Part shown: positions 7,775 to 16,665 of the stretch, piece after piece
Position numbering within the stretch: the first letter of the stretch is position 1
Layout: each line of letters opens with the position of its first letter
From: Streptomyces sp. NBC_00236
Lineage (GTDB): Bacteria; Actinomycetota; Actinomycetes; Streptomycetales; Streptomycetaceae
DNA length: 64,000 nucleotides
Direction: 5' to 3'
Assembly: GCF_036195045.1 (NCBI RefSeq)
Contig: NZ_CP108100.1
Span: forward strand, 248,001 to 312,000
Program-made: the position numbers and the translations under genes
The notes under the pieces: generated by a model
Told to the model about the DNA's origin: nothing
The model's input: the letters and a program-made list of their open reading frames with translations, nothing else
Database searches by the model: none

Positions 7775-8691
7775 GCGGCCACCTCGATCACGGTCTTGCC
7801 GAGGGCATGGCCGTCCTCCACCGCACGCAGCGCCTCGCCCGCCGCCGTGAGCGGGTGGGTCCGGGTGACGTGCGTGCGCAGGGCGCCGGAGACGACGAGG
7901 GCCGCCACCGCGTCGAGCACCGCGGCGGTGCGGGCCCGTTCGACGGGCGCCCCGCCGAGCTCGGCCACCAGCGGTTTGTCACCGGCGCTGATCAGCGCGG
8001 CGGGGTCCGCGAGCAGCGAGGCCGCTTCGCGCAGGGTGTCACCGCCGGCCAGGTCGAAGACCGCGTCGATGCCGCCGGGTGCCGCCGCCCGTACCCGCTC
8101 GGCGAGTCCCGCGCCGGATTCCACGTGCACCGCGCCGAGCGACTCGACGAACTCCTTCTTGGCCGCGCCGGCGACGCCGATGACCTGGGCGCCCCCGTGG
8201 CGGGCGAGCTGCACCGCGGCGCTGCCCACCCCTCCGCCGGCCCCCGTGACCAGCAGTACGGCCCCCGGGGCGAGGCCGAGCTGGCGTACCCCGTCATAGG
8301 CCGTGGCCGCCGCGACCGGGAGCACCGCCGCGTCGGTGAACGGGAGCGAAGCCGGCTTGTGGGCGGTCACGGCGACGGGCAGCAGGGTGTGCTCGGCGTA
8401 CCCGCCCGTCACCGGGTTGCCGAAGACCTCGTCGCCGACCGCGAATCCCTCGACGCCCGGGCCGGTCGCCTCGACGACCCCTGCGGCCTCGCTGCCGAAG
8501 ACGGTGGGAAACGGCTGCGGCACGCTGCCGGGCCGGGTGTACCCCGTGCGCAGTTTCCAGTCCACCGGGTTGACCCCGGCCGCCCGGACGGCGACGAGCA
8601 GCTCCCCGGGACCGGGCGCGGGCGTGTCCTGGTCGACGAGGGCCTCCACCTCCGGTCCGCCGTTGCGGGTGAACACGTACGCCTTGGACAT
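7771..8691 (-). CDS. NADP-dependent quinone oxidoreductase-like MDR protein
   Basis: The protein has 306 residues and belongs to the zinc-free medium-chain dehydrogenase/reductase family. AAGVNPVDWKLRTGY is the N-terminal signature of quinone oxidoreductases, VFGSEAAGVVEATGPGVEGF follows, and LVTGAGGGVGSAAVQLARHGGAQVIGV forms the nucleotide loop (G-x-G-x-x-G, about 130-140). The Cys/His zinc ligands of alcohol dehydrogenases are absent. It probably reduces quinones or activated alkenes with NADPH, in line with stress or detoxification. Its 3' end overlaps the GNAT gene. A motif shared with another oxidoreductase promoter (21307-21340) lies about 230 bp upstream at 8919-8935. Confidence 0.88.
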   Translation of the reverse strand: MSKAYVFTRNGGPEVEALVDQDTPAPGPGELLVAVRAAGVNPVDWKLRTGYTRPGSVPQPFPTVFGSEAAGVVEATGPGVEGFAVGDEVFGNPVTGGYAEHTLLPVAVTAHKPASLPFTDAAVLPVAAATAYDGVRQLGLAPGAVLLVTGAGGGVGSAAVQLARHGGAQVIGVAGAAKKEFVESLGAVHVESGAGLAERVRAAAPGGIDAVFDLAGGDTLREAASLLADPAALISAGDKPLVAELGGAPVERARTAAVLDAVAALVVSGALRTHVTRTHPLTAAGEALRAVEDGHALGKTVIEVAA

Positions 8692-8792
8692 CGGCTCCCT
8701 CTCCGTTCATGGCATGGGGCGCCCGGGCCGGACGCCGGCTGCCCCAGCAGCAGGAAGTCCGTTCGCTGCGCACGTATTCCCCGCTGCGGGGC

Positions 8793-8858
8793 TCAAGGGT
8801 CGACCAGGGAATCCACCCATCGAGAACAGGGCGCACCGTTCGTCCATTTGTGCGGCAT
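8793..8858 (-). CDS. possible 21-residue small ORF upstream of the oxidoreductase
   Basis: ATG at 8858 is preceded by a strong GGGAGG 5 nt upstream, and a TGA at 8793-8795 closes a 21-residue frame beginning MPHKWTNGAPCSRWV. It lies about 100 bp upstream of the oxidoreductase in the same direction. I do not recognise the peptide. The ribosome-binding site is better than that of most genes here, which is the only reason to list it; it may be a leader peptide or chance. Confidence 0.25.
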   Translation of the reverse strand: MPHKWTNGAPCSRWVDSLVDP

Positions 8859-8904
8859 AAGTACCTCCCGAACGTCCGCCCCTTGGACGGTCATTAGTCA
8901 CCCT

Positions 8905-8934
8905 TTGACGCACCCAAAGCGCTTCGGATACTGT
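8905..8934 (+). promoter_or_regulatory. candidate promoter of the peptide-importer operon
   Basis: TTGACG (8905-8910) and TACTGT (8929-8934) are 18 bp apart and lie 52 bp upstream of the solute-binding protein start at 8986. The -10 lies inside the repeated GCGCTTCGGATACTGTC block, so promoter and motif cannot be separated by eye. Confidence 0.45.
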
Positions 8935-8935
8935 C
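8919..8935. repeat. GCGCTTCGGATACTGTC motif, copy 2
   Basis: This 17-mer is identical to 21307-21323, and its first 14 bases recur at 21327-21340. Here it lies between the divergent oxidoreductase (minus) and peptide-importer operon (plus). In both places an NAD(P)-dependent oxidoreductase gene is downstream on the minus strand, which suggests a shared regulator. Confidence 0.5.
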
Positions 8936-8964
8936 CACGCCCAGTTGGGCATTGACAGTGGACA
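8932..8964. promoter_or_regulatory. candidate operator (inverted repeats) before the peptide importer
   Basis: The inverted repeat TGTCCAC (8932-8938) / GTGGACA (8958-8964) encloses a second one, GCCCA-GT-TGGGC (8939-8950). It lies between the candidate promoter and the solute-binding protein start at 8986, where a repressor would block transcription. The XRE-cupin regulator at the end of the operon is the natural candidate to bind here; this is inference. Confidence 0.35.
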
Positions 8965-8985
8965 AAGTGAGATGGGTGGTTCCCG

Positions 8986-10638
8986 ATGACCTCGGAACCG
9001 GGTGGCAACCTCAGCCGACGCCGACTGCTGCGCCTCACCGGCGCCGGCCTGGGTGTCCTCGCCGCGTCCGGTGTGCTCGCCGCGTGTGCGCCCCCGCCCG
9101 CTAAGGAATCCGGTGACGGGACAACGGGCTCGGGCGCCGGTGCGCAGGGGGCGGACGTGCCGATCGACACGCTCACGCTCGCCCTGCCCTCCTCCCTCTC
9201 CACCCTCGACGTGAGCCGTGAGTCCGGCGTCCTCAACTACCTGGTCGCCGTGCTGGCCCAGGAGTCCCTGCTCTCGGTCGATCCGTCCGGGAAGCTCGGT
9301 CCAGGGCTCGCGTCGTCCTGGAAGCAGCCCGACGCCAGGACGTATGTGTACACACTGCGCCGCGGCGTCACGTTCACCGACGGCACCCCGTTCACCGCGG
9401 ACGACGTGGTGGCGTCCATCAACGCGATCCGGGACCCGAAGAACGGCTCCGCCCTCGGATACGCGTACGCGGGCGTCGACTCCGTGAAGACCACCGGCGA
9501 CCACGAGGTCACCATCCGGCTGAAGGCACCGGACGCCATGTTCGCCTGGACGACGACCGCCGGCGGGCTCCTCGTCAGCAGCCGTGCCTTCCTCACCCGT
9601 AACAAGGGCCGGATCGGCACGGCGAAGACGCTGCTGCTCGGCACCGGCCCGTACCGGATCACCGAGTTCGCCGCCGACGACCACGTCCTGCTGGAGCGCA
9701 ACGACGCGTGGTGGGGCCAGAAGCCCGCCGTGCGGAAGCTGAAGCTCTCCTTCGTCCCCGATGCCGGCACGCGGCTGGTCGCGATGAAGTCCGGCGCGGT
9801 GGACGGCGCTCTCGGCCTCGCGTCGGACGAGGCCCGCGGCTGGGAGTCGCACGCACGCGTCACGTACACCGGCGACCGGTCCGTGGTGTCGCTGGCGTTC
9901 GACACCGCGAAGGCGCCGTTCGACGACATCCATGTCCGCCGTGCCATCGCCCACGCGGCCGACCGCGAGGGCATGGTCAAGGGCATCCTGCACGGCAGGG
10001 CCGAGGTCGCCGACGCGCTGCCGTCCCGCGAGATGTGGGGCGACCTGATGCCGGCGGCCGAGGTCCGCTCCGCCTACGACGCCATTCCCGCGCTGTCCTT
10101 CGACCTGGACGCCGCACGGGCCGAACTGGACAAGTCGTCGGCGAAGGACGGCTTCACGGCCGAACTGCACTACCCCAACAGCGGTCCTCAGCTGGGCAAG
10201 GCGGCGCTCGCGCTCGCCGCTTCGCTCAAGAAGATCGGTATCACGCTGAACGTCAAGGAGATCACCCTGGAGCAGTGGGTGGCGGAGCTCGGCTCCGGCA
10301 AGCAGCCACTGCAGTTCCTGTGGTACTTCCCCGTCACCGGCGACCCGGCCGAACTGGCCGACCCGTACCTCAACGCGGCGGCCACGGCGACGGACATCGC
10401 GCACTACGACAACAGCACCGTCAACACGGCACTGGACACGGCGAAGTCCGCCACGGACAAGAACGTGCGTGCCCGGGAACTGATGAAGGCCGTACAGACC
10501 GCCGGCGCCGACCTGCCGTACCTCCCGCTGTGGTGGGCCCGGACCGCCTCCGCGTTCTCCAAGGAGTTCGTGCTGCCGGACCAGGGCCCGTTCGCGTTCA
10601 TCGGCCCGTGGGCGACCCGGATCCGCAAGTCCGCCTGA
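8986..10638 (+). CDS. peptide ABC transporter substrate-binding lipoprotein (SBP_bac_5)
   Basis: The protein has 550 residues. The N-terminus combines a twin-arginine motif (SRRRLL, 10-15) with a lipobox LAAC (Cys34), so it is probably exported by Tat and anchored outside the membrane. The mature part has the family-5 features: a GLASSWKQPD segment, YTLRRGVTFTDGTPFTADDVVASI, GTGPYRI, DDIHVRRAIAHAADRE, and a long C-terminal lobe. It would bind di- or oligopeptides and deliver them to the permeases encoded downstream. It is the first gene of the operon 8986-16597, 28 bp before an S9 peptidase. The ribosome-binding site is weak. Confidence 0.92.
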   Translation: MTSEPGGNLSRRRLLRLTGAGLGVLAASGVLAACAPPPAKESGDGTTGSGAGAQGADVPIDTLTLALPSSLSTLDVSRESGVLNYLVAVLAQESLLSVDPSGKLGPGLASSWKQPDARTYVYTLRRGVTFTDGTPFTADDVVASINAIRDPKNGSALGYAYAGVDSVKTTGDHEVTIRLKAPDAMFAWTTTAGGLLVSSRAFLTRNKGRIGTAKTLLLGTGPYRITEFAADDHVLLERNDAWWGQKPAVRKLKLSFVPDAGTRLVAMKSGAVDGALGLASDEARGWESHARVTYTGDRSVVSLAFDTAKAPFDDIHVRRAIAHAADREGMVKGILHGRAEVADALPSREMWGDLMPAAEVRSAYDAIPALSFDLDAARAELDKSSAKDGFTAELHYPNSGPQLGKAALALAASLKKIGITLNVKEITLEQWVAELGSGKQPLQFLWYFPVTGDPAELADPYLNAAATATDIAHYDNSTVNTALDTAKSATDKNVRARELMKAVQTAGADLPYLPLWWARTASAFSKEFVLPDQGPFAFIGPWATRIRKSA

Positions 10639-10666
10639 CCGCCACACCTTCGAGGAACGGAAACCC

Positions 10667-12793
10667 ATGCCCAGTCCCGCTGCGATCGTCGTGCGGCGCG
10701 TCCGCGAGGCGATGCTGCGCCTGGTCCACCCGGTAGAGGCCCGGATCAGCCCGGACGGCCGCGCGGTCGCCGTGGCAGCGGCGGGCCCCGAGGGGGCCGG
10801 GCTGGTCCTTGCTCCGGTCCCCGCCGCAATGACCGACCGGGCCGCGGGCACGCCGGTCCCCGTGCCGCGCGCGGCATCGGCACCGGCCGCGTCGACGGAC
10901 CGTCACAGCCCGCGCTGGCTGCCCGACTCCCGGACCCTGCTGCACATCGCCGAGAGCGGGGGCCCGTCCGGAACCGAGGTGTGGCTCGCGGCCCTGGACA
11001 CACGCACCGGCACGGTACGCACCGTCGTCCGGGCACCCGGCGCCGTGGAGGAGCTCCTGGTCTCCGACGACGGCCACCAGGCGCTGCTGCTCTGCGCGGC
11101 GGACGGTGCGGAGCAGGACGGCATGCACCTCGGCCTGCCGGTGCGACTCGGATCCCTACCGGCGCCGGAACGCTTCGCCCCGGGTACCGGCCGCCGCTCG
11201 CTGCATCTCGTCGATCTCGCCGACGGTGCGGTACGGGAGGCAGGGCCGGCGGGGCTCACGGTGTGGAACGTCGCGTGGCGCGGGGGTGCGACCGCTGTCG
11301 CGACGGTCTGCGAGGACACGCTGCCCGCCGGGTACTACGGTGCCCGGTTTGCCGCCCTGGACCTCGACGCCCGCACCGCCAGGACCGTGTACACGCCCCG
11401 GGGACAGCTGGGCGCCCCCGCGCTCGCCGCCGACGGCCGGTCGGCGGCGGTCTGCGAAGGCATCTCCATCGTCGCCGGACGCCCGGTCGTGGTCGGTCTG
11501 ACGACCGGGGACACCGTCGTGGTGCCCGGCGTCGAGGACGCGACCTGGCTGCGGTTCGACGAGAGGGAACCCGGCGCCCTGTGGTTCGCGGGCTGGGACG
11601 GTACGGGATCCCGTGTCGGGCACACCGGCCCCGGCGCCCCCACCCGCTGGTCGGGCCCGGCCACCCTCGGCGGGTCCGGCTACCAGCCCGGACTCTCGCT
11701 CAGCGGCGACGGGCTGCTGGCCGCGACCGTGCTCGACGCGCCGGGCCGTCCCCCCGAGGCGGTCATCGCCCGCACCGGGGGTCAGGACGCCTGGAACTGG
11801 GCGCCGGTCACCGCGCTCAACGATCCCCCGGACCCCGAACTCGCCGGTCTCCGTACCGAACAGATCCTCTGGTCCGCGGCCGACGGCCGCACCGTCCAGG
11901 GGCTCGTCCTCTCCGCCGGCGACAGCACCGGCCCCCGCCCCCTCGCCGTCCTCGTGCACGGCGGCCCCGCCTGGCTCTGGTCCGCCGGATACGCGCCGGG
12001 CGACGTGCTGGGACTCGCGCCCGCCCTGGCCGCCGCCGGATACTTGGTGCTGCTGCCCAACCCCCGCGGCAGCAACGGCCGCGGACTCGAACACGCCCGT
12101 GCCGTGGTCGGCGACGTGGGCGGCGCCGACCTGGACGACGTGCTGTCCGGTGTGCGCCACCTGATCGACGCCGGGCTCGCCGACCCGGACCGCACCGCCG
12201 TCCTGGGCCACAGCTACGGCGGCTTCCTCGCCGCCCAGGCCGCGGCACGCACCGATGTGTTCCGGGCCGCGGTCGTCGTCTCGGCGCCGACCGACTGGCT
12301 GAGCTTCACGCACACCAGCAACATCGGCGGCGGCTACGACCGGACCTACGCGATCGGCGGCCCGGACACCCCGCAGGAGCTGATCCGGCGCTCGCCGGTC
12401 TTCGCCCGCGGCGGCAGCGGCACCCCGACGCTCATCGTGCACGGCTCCGCGGACCGGGTCACGCCGGTCGGCCAGGCCCAGGAGCTGTACCGGTCGCTGC
12501 TGCGCACCGGCCGCGCCCCCGTCGAGCTGTACGTGTATCCGGACGAGGGCCACGAGTTCACCGACGGCGGCCATCTCCTCGATGCCGCGGCCCGGGTCGA
12601 ACAGTGGCTCGCCACCCACCTGGCGCCGCGTCCCGCGGCCGCCCGCCCGACCGCCGTGCCGGGGGACGCTTCCCCCGAGCCGATCCCCGGCACGGCTCCC
12701 CCGGCGGGGCCGGAGGACGTCACCCCCCTGACATCCTCGGGTCCCGCCATCCCCCGCCCGGCTTCCGCCGGACCTGCCGGAGACGAGCGATGA
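10667..12793 (+). CDS. S9 family peptidase (prolyl oligopeptidase / acylaminoacyl-peptidase type)
   Basis: This 708-residue protein has an N-terminal beta-propeller-like region (about 1-400, WD/PD40-like repeats with LLPDSRTLLHIAES-type blades). An alpha/beta-hydrolase domain follows, with an oxyanion loop VHGGPAWLW, nucleophile GHSYGGF (Ser516), acid SADRVTP (Asp596) and DEGHEF (His629). The C-terminal 60 residues are a Pro/Ala tail. No signal peptide is seen, so it acts in the cytoplasm. Sitting between the binding protein and the permeases of one operon, it very likely hydrolyses the imported peptides. It overlaps the next gene by ATGA. Confidence 0.88.
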   Translation: MPSPAAIVVRRVREAMLRLVHPVEARISPDGRAVAVAAAGPEGAGLVLAPVPAAMTDRAAGTPVPVPRAASAPAASTDRHSPRWLPDSRTLLHIAESGGPSGTEVWLAALDTRTGTVRTVVRAPGAVEELLVSDDGHQALLLCAADGAEQDGMHLGLPVRLGSLPAPERFAPGTGRRSLHLVDLADGAVREAGPAGLTVWNVAWRGGATAVATVCEDTLPAGYYGARFAALDLDARTARTVYTPRGQLGAPALAADGRSAAVCEGISIVAGRPVVVGLTTGDTVVVPGVEDATWLRFDEREPGALWFAGWDGTGSRVGHTGPGAPTRWSGPATLGGSGYQPGLSLSGDGLLAATVLDAPGRPPEAVIARTGGQDAWNWAPVTALNDPPDPELAGLRTEQILWSAADGRTVQGLVLSAGDSTGPRPLAVLVHGGPAWLWSAGYAPGDVLGLAPALAAAGYLVLLPNPRGSNGRGLEHARAVVGDVGGADLDDVLSGVRHLIDAGLADPDRTAVLGHSYGGFLAAQAAARTDVFRAAVVVSAPTDWLSFTHTSNIGGGYDRTYAIGGPDTPQELIRRSPVFARGGSGTPTLIVHGSADRVTPVGQAQELYRSLLRTGRAPVELYVYPDEGHEFTDGGHLLDAAARVEQWLATHLAPRPAAARPTAVPGDASPEPIPGTAPPAGPEDVTPLTSSGPAIPRPASAGPAGDER

Positions 12794-13848
12794 CGGCCAC
12801 CACCCGGTCGCGGCTGAGCGCCGCGCTCCCCGCCGGGCTCGTGGTACGCCGCCTCGGCGGAACCCTGGGACTGCTGGTCGTCCTGTCCGTCGCCGTGTTC
12901 GCCCTGCTCCAGGCCGCCCCGGGCGACCCCGCCCAGACGCTGCTGGGCCCGCGCAGTGCCACCCCCGAGGCGCTGGACGCCGTCCGGGCCCGCCACCACC
13001 TCGACAGCCCGATGGCCGTCCAGTACTGGTACTGGCTGAGTGACGCCGTCCGGCTCGATCTCGGTACGTCGATCCGCACCGGCGAGAGCGTCGCCGCCGC
13101 ACTCGGCGACCGCCTGGTGCTCACCGGGCAGCTGGTCGGCCTGGGCTTCGCCGTGGCGCTGCTGCTCGGGATACCGCTGGGCGTCCTGGCGGGCCTGCGC
13201 AACCGGCGCGTCACCGACCGGGCCGTGCAGAGCCTCGGTGTGGTGGCCCTGTCCACCCCGGCGTTCGCGGGCGGACTGGTGCTCATCTACGTGTTCTCGC
13301 TGATGCTCGGCTGGTTCCCGGCGTACGGACCGGGCGAGGGCACGGGCACGGACCGGCTCACCCACCTGGTGCTGCCCGCCCTGGCGCTCGGACTCGCCGT
13401 GACCGCCGTCCTGCTGAAACTGACCCGGGCGGCGGTGATCCGGGAACTCGGCCGCGAACACGTCACGTTCGCCCGCGCCCGGGGTGTGCGGGAGCGGGAC
13501 ATCCTGCTGCGGTACGTGCTGCGCGGCACCGTCGTGCCCGTCCTCACCGGCATCGGGCTGATCCTCGCCTACCTCCTGGCGGGAACGGTCATGGTGGAGC
13601 AGGTCTTCGCACTGCCGGGGCTCGGTTCCCTGCTCGTCGACTCGGTCACCTTCCGGGACGTGCCGGTCGTCCAGGCCGAGGCGCTGCTCATCGCCGCCCT
13701 CGTCTGTCTGGCCAACCTCGTCACCGATCTCGTACAGCCGCTGCTGGATCCGCAGTTGCGGAGCGCACCCGCGGCCAGGACCCCGTCCACGCCGAAGACG
13801 TCCGCCCCCGCCCTGTCGTCCGGCGCCCGTGCGGAGGAGAACGCATGA
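12790..13848 (+). CDS. peptide ABC transporter permease (DppB-like)
   Basis: The 352-residue inner-membrane protein has six hydrophobic segments and the DppB/OppB N-terminal signature (LRRLGGTLGLLVVLSVAVFALLQ, then APGDPA). The EAA loop region reads ELGREHVTFARARGVRERDILLRYVLR. The C-terminal about 35 residues are a Pro/Ala/Ser-rich tail. The ATG at 12790 overlaps the S9 peptidase stop, and its own stop overlaps the next permease, showing tight coupling. It forms the translocation pore together with the DppC-like protein. Confidence 0.9.
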   Translation: MTATTRSRLSAALPAGLVVRRLGGTLGLLVVLSVAVFALLQAAPGDPAQTLLGPRSATPEALDAVRARHHLDSPMAVQYWYWLSDAVRLDLGTSIRTGESVAAALGDRLVLTGQLVGLGFAVALLLGIPLGVLAGLRNRRVTDRAVQSLGVVALSTPAFAGGLVLIYVFSLMLGWFPAYGPGEGTGTDRLTHLVLPALALGLAVTAVLLKLTRAAVIRELGREHVTFARARGVRERDILLRYVLRGTVVPVLTGIGLILAYLLAGTVMVEQVFALPGLGSLLVDSVTFRDVPVVQAEALLIAALVCLANLVTDLVQPLLDPQLRSAPAARTPSTPKTSAPALSSGARAEENA

Positions 13849-14669
13849 CATCCCGTACCGACCGCGGGTTCTCCCCGCTCACCGTCTGCTGCACCGTCCT
13901 GCTGGTGCTGTTCGCACTGGCCGCGACCGTCGGCCGGCTGGTCCTGCCGGACTGGGACGCCCAGGACCTCGCGACCGGCGCGGCCATGCCCGGTGGCGGG
14001 CATCTGCTCGGCACCGACGAACTCGGCCGTGACATCGCGCGGATGGTGGTCGCCGGTGCCCGGTCCACCCTGGCGGGTGCGGCCCTCGTCGCGGTCGGGT
14101 CGATGGTCATCGGCAACGTCCTCGGCCTGCTGGCCGGCTACCGCGGCGGGTGGATCGACACCGTCGTGCGGCGCTGGGCCGATCTGCTGCTGGCGCTGCC
14201 CGCGCTCCTGGTGACGATCGTCGTGGCCGGGATCGGCGGTGGCGGCTACGCGCTGGCCGTCGGCGTGCTCGTCGTGCTGACGTCGCCCGCCGACATCCGG
14301 CTGGTGCGGTCCGCCGTGCTGGAGCAGCGGCACCGCGCGTACGTCGAGGAGGCACAGACCCTGGGCCTCTCCCCCTTCACCGTGATGACCCGGCACATCT
14401 GGCCCAATGTGCTGCCCGTCGTCGTGGCGAACACCCTGCTGAACTTCGCCGGGGCGATCGTGGCGCTGAGCTCCCTGTCGTTCCTCGGCCTCGGTGTCCC
14501 GCCGGGTGCCCCGGACTGGGGCCGGATGCTCTCCGAGAACCGCACCCTGCTGTACGACAACCCTTCCGCGGCCCTCGCTCCTGCCGTACTCATCGTCGCG
14601 GCGGCCGTCGCACTCAACCTCCTCGGCGACCGGCTGTTCGAGGCGTTCTCCGACCGTGGGAGGTCCTGA
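13845..14669 (+). CDS. peptide ABC transporter permease (DppC-like)
   Basis: The 274-residue protein is typical of DppC/OppC: one N-terminal membrane span, a LLGTDELGRDIARMVVAGARSTL motif (about 56-78), then a five-span BPD_transp_1 core. The EAA-type loop reads RAYVEEAQTLGLSPFTVMTRHIWPNVLP, followed by the conserved LSFLGLGVPPGAPDWGRML. The start overlaps the preceding permease (ATGA), and its TGA shares one base with the ATG of the ATPase gene. It is the partner of the preceding permease in peptide uptake. Confidence 0.92.
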   Translation: MTSRTDRGFSPLTVCCTVLLVLFALAATVGRLVLPDWDAQDLATGAAMPGGGHLLGTDELGRDIARMVVAGARSTLAGAALVAVGSMVIGNVLGLLAGYRGGWIDTVVRRWADLLLALPALLVTIVVAGIGGGGYALAVGVLVVLTSPADIRLVRSAVLEQRHRAYVEEAQTLGLSPFTVMTRHIWPNVLPVVVANTLLNFAGAIVALSSLSFLGLGVPPGAPDWGRMLSENRTLLYDNPSAALAPAVLIVAAAVALNLLGDRLFEAFSDRGRS

Positions 14670-16597
14670 TGACAGCGCGCGCGGCCATGGCCGGCCCTAC
14701 CCCCGCCGCTTCACCGGCCACCGGCCGGCTGCTGGCCGTCGACGGCCTCCGAGTGGCGGCGACGGCCGCGCCGGGCGGTCCGGTCCCGATCCTGGAGGGC
14801 ATCTCGCTGGAGGTGGGCCGGGGCGAGTGCATCGGCATCGTGGGTGAGTCCGGCAGTGGCAAGTCCCTGGCCATGCGGGCCGTTGCGGGGCTGCTGCCGT
14901 CCGGTACCGGGGTGACGGGCGGCTCCGTACGCATCGACGGCCGGGAGGTCCTCGGTCTTTCGCCGCGCGAACACCACGCGTTGCGTGGACGGCGCGTCAC
15001 GCTGCTGATGCAGGACCCGTTCACCATGCTCCATCCGCAGCTGACCTGCGGACGTCAGATCGCGGACGGTCTCCGCGACCTCGACGGCGGACGCAACCTG
15101 CGTCGGGCGAAGGCGGCCCGGCGCGCCGAAGTGGAGCGGCGGCTGGCAGAGGTCGGCCTCGGCCCCGATGTCGCCGACCGCTATCCGCACGAGCTGTCGG
15201 GCGGGATGCGTCAGCGCGTCGCCGCGGCGGCTGCGCTCGCGGGCGATCCCGAACTGCTGATCGCGGACGAACCGACCACGGCCCTGGACGCCGCCAGTCA
15301 GGGTGCCGTACTGGATCTGCTGCGTGGCCTGCAGCGGAGCCGGCACATGGGGCTGGTCCTCATCACGCACGATCTGCGGGTCGCGTTCTCCGCCTGCGAC
15401 CGGGTGTACGTGCTGTACGCCGGCCAGGTGCTGGAGCACGGCAGCTCGCAGGAGCTGGAGTCCGGACCGCTGCATCCGTACACCGCGGGCCTGCTGGCCT
15501 CCGAGCCGTCGGTGCACGAGCGGTTCGCGGAACTCCCGGCCATTCCCGGCTCCGTGCCCACCCCGGGTTCCCGGGGACCGGGCTGCCCGTTCGCCGACCG
15601 CTGCGCCCACGCGGCCCCGGTGTGCCGCAGCGAACCGGTCGAGCTGTTGCCCCCGGCGGGGGCCGGGGCGGCGGGCGGAACGGGCCGGTCGTCGGCCTGT
15701 GTGCGCCTGCCCGAGCTCGGTGGCGCGCTCGTCGGACCGTCGGCGCGCGTGGTCGCGGAGCCGGCGACGGTGCCCGGCCGGGGGCCCGGCGAGGAACCCG
15801 CCCCGGATGCGGCGCTCGTGGCCACCTCCGTCGACCGCACCTTCCGCTCGTCGGCCGGGGACCACACCGCACTGCTCGATGTCAGCCTCACCGTTCCGCG
15901 GAACACGGTCGTCGCCCTGGTCGGCGAGTCCGGCTCGGGCAAGACGACGCTCGCCAGGATCGCGGTCGGCCTGGAGACCTTCGACGGGGGCGCGGTGTCC
16001 GTGGGCGGGATCGCCCTGCCCGCGGGGCGTCGTCCCACCACGGCGGACCGGCGGCGTCTGGCGGAACAGGTACAGATCGTGTTCCAGGACCCGTACTCCT
16101 CGCTCAACCCGCTGCGCACCGTGGGCGCGACGCTGCGCGAGGCCCTGGCCGCCGCCGGGGGCGGGCGCGGGCGGGGCGACGCGCCCGGGGTGGACGACCT
16201 CCTCGCACAGGTCGGGCTGCCCGGTGCGTACGCCAGGCGTCGTCCGGCCGCGCTCTCCGGCGGCGAGCGTCAACGGGTCGCCCTGGCACGCGCCCTGGCC
16301 GCCCGGCCCCGGCTGCTGATCTGCGACGAGGCGGTGGCGGCGCTCGATGTGTCGGTCCAGGCCCAGCTGCTCAACCTGCTCGTCACGCTTCAGCGCGAGG
16401 AGGGCTTCGCGGTGCTGTTCATCACCCACGACCTGGGCGTGGTGCGGCAGATCGCGGACCTGGTGGCCGTGATGCACCGGGGACGGATCGTCGAGCAGGG
16501 GGTCGCCGCCCAGGTCCTGGACGCCCCGCGACACCCCTGGACCCGTCGCATGATCGACGCGGTTCCCGCGAGCGCCGGCATCGGCCGCCGTCCCTGA
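14669..16597 (+). CDS. fused double peptide ABC transporter ATPase (DppD-DppF type)
   Basis: Two complete Dpp-type ATPases are fused in 642 residues. The first has Walker A GESGSGKSLAM, signature LSGGMRQRVAAA, Walker B LLIADEPTTALD and the oligopeptide/dipeptide C-terminal cysteine motif GCPFADRCAHAAPVC. The second has GESGSGKTTLAR, LSGGERQRVALARAL and LLICDEAVAALD (Pro-Thr replaced by Ala-Val). Only the first half carries the Cys motif, as expected when D and F subunits are joined. It energises the permeases encoded upstream, with which it is translationally coupled. Confidence 0.92.
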   Translation: MTARAAMAGPTPAASPATGRLLAVDGLRVAATAAPGGPVPILEGISLEVGRGECIGIVGESGSGKSLAMRAVAGLLPSGTGVTGGSVRIDGREVLGLSPREHHALRGRRVTLLMQDPFTMLHPQLTCGRQIADGLRDLDGGRNLRRAKAARRAEVERRLAEVGLGPDVADRYPHELSGGMRQRVAAAAALAGDPELLIADEPTTALDAASQGAVLDLLRGLQRSRHMGLVLITHDLRVAFSACDRVYVLYAGQVLEHGSSQELESGPLHPYTAGLLASEPSVHERFAELPAIPGSVPTPGSRGPGCPFADRCAHAAPVCRSEPVELLPPAGAGAAGGTGRSSACVRLPELGGALVGPSARVVAEPATVPGRGPGEEPAPDAALVATSVDRTFRSSAGDHTALLDVSLTVPRNTVVALVGESGSGKTTLARIAVGLETFDGGAVSVGGIALPAGRRPTTADRRRLAEQVQIVFQDPYSSLNPLRTVGATLREALAAAGGGRGRGDAPGVDDLLAQVGLPGAYARRRPAALSGGERQRVALARALAARPRLLICDEAVAALDVSVQAQLLNLLVTLQREEGFAVLFITHDLGVVRQIADLVAVMHRGRIVEQGVAAQVLDAPRHPWTRRMIDAVPASAGIGRRP

Positions 16598-16623
16598 CCG
16601 GTCCGCGCCGGCGCGGGTAGAGT
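16594..16623 (+). promoter_or_regulatory. candidate promoter of the XRE-cupin regulator
   Basis: CTGACC (16594-16599) and TAGAGT (16618-16623) are 18 bp apart and lie just after the transporter operon. They would give the regulator its own transcript starting near 16630, about 35 nt before its GTG. Confidence 0.4.
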
Positions 16624-16665
16624 GTGCCGCTGACCTGCGCGTACCACCGAGAGCGAGGAGGAACG

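Noticed and set aside
10188..10397. Antisense frames within the peptide SBP gene
   Set aside because: They lack ribosome-binding sites and recognisable families, and overlap a clearly conserved coding sequence.
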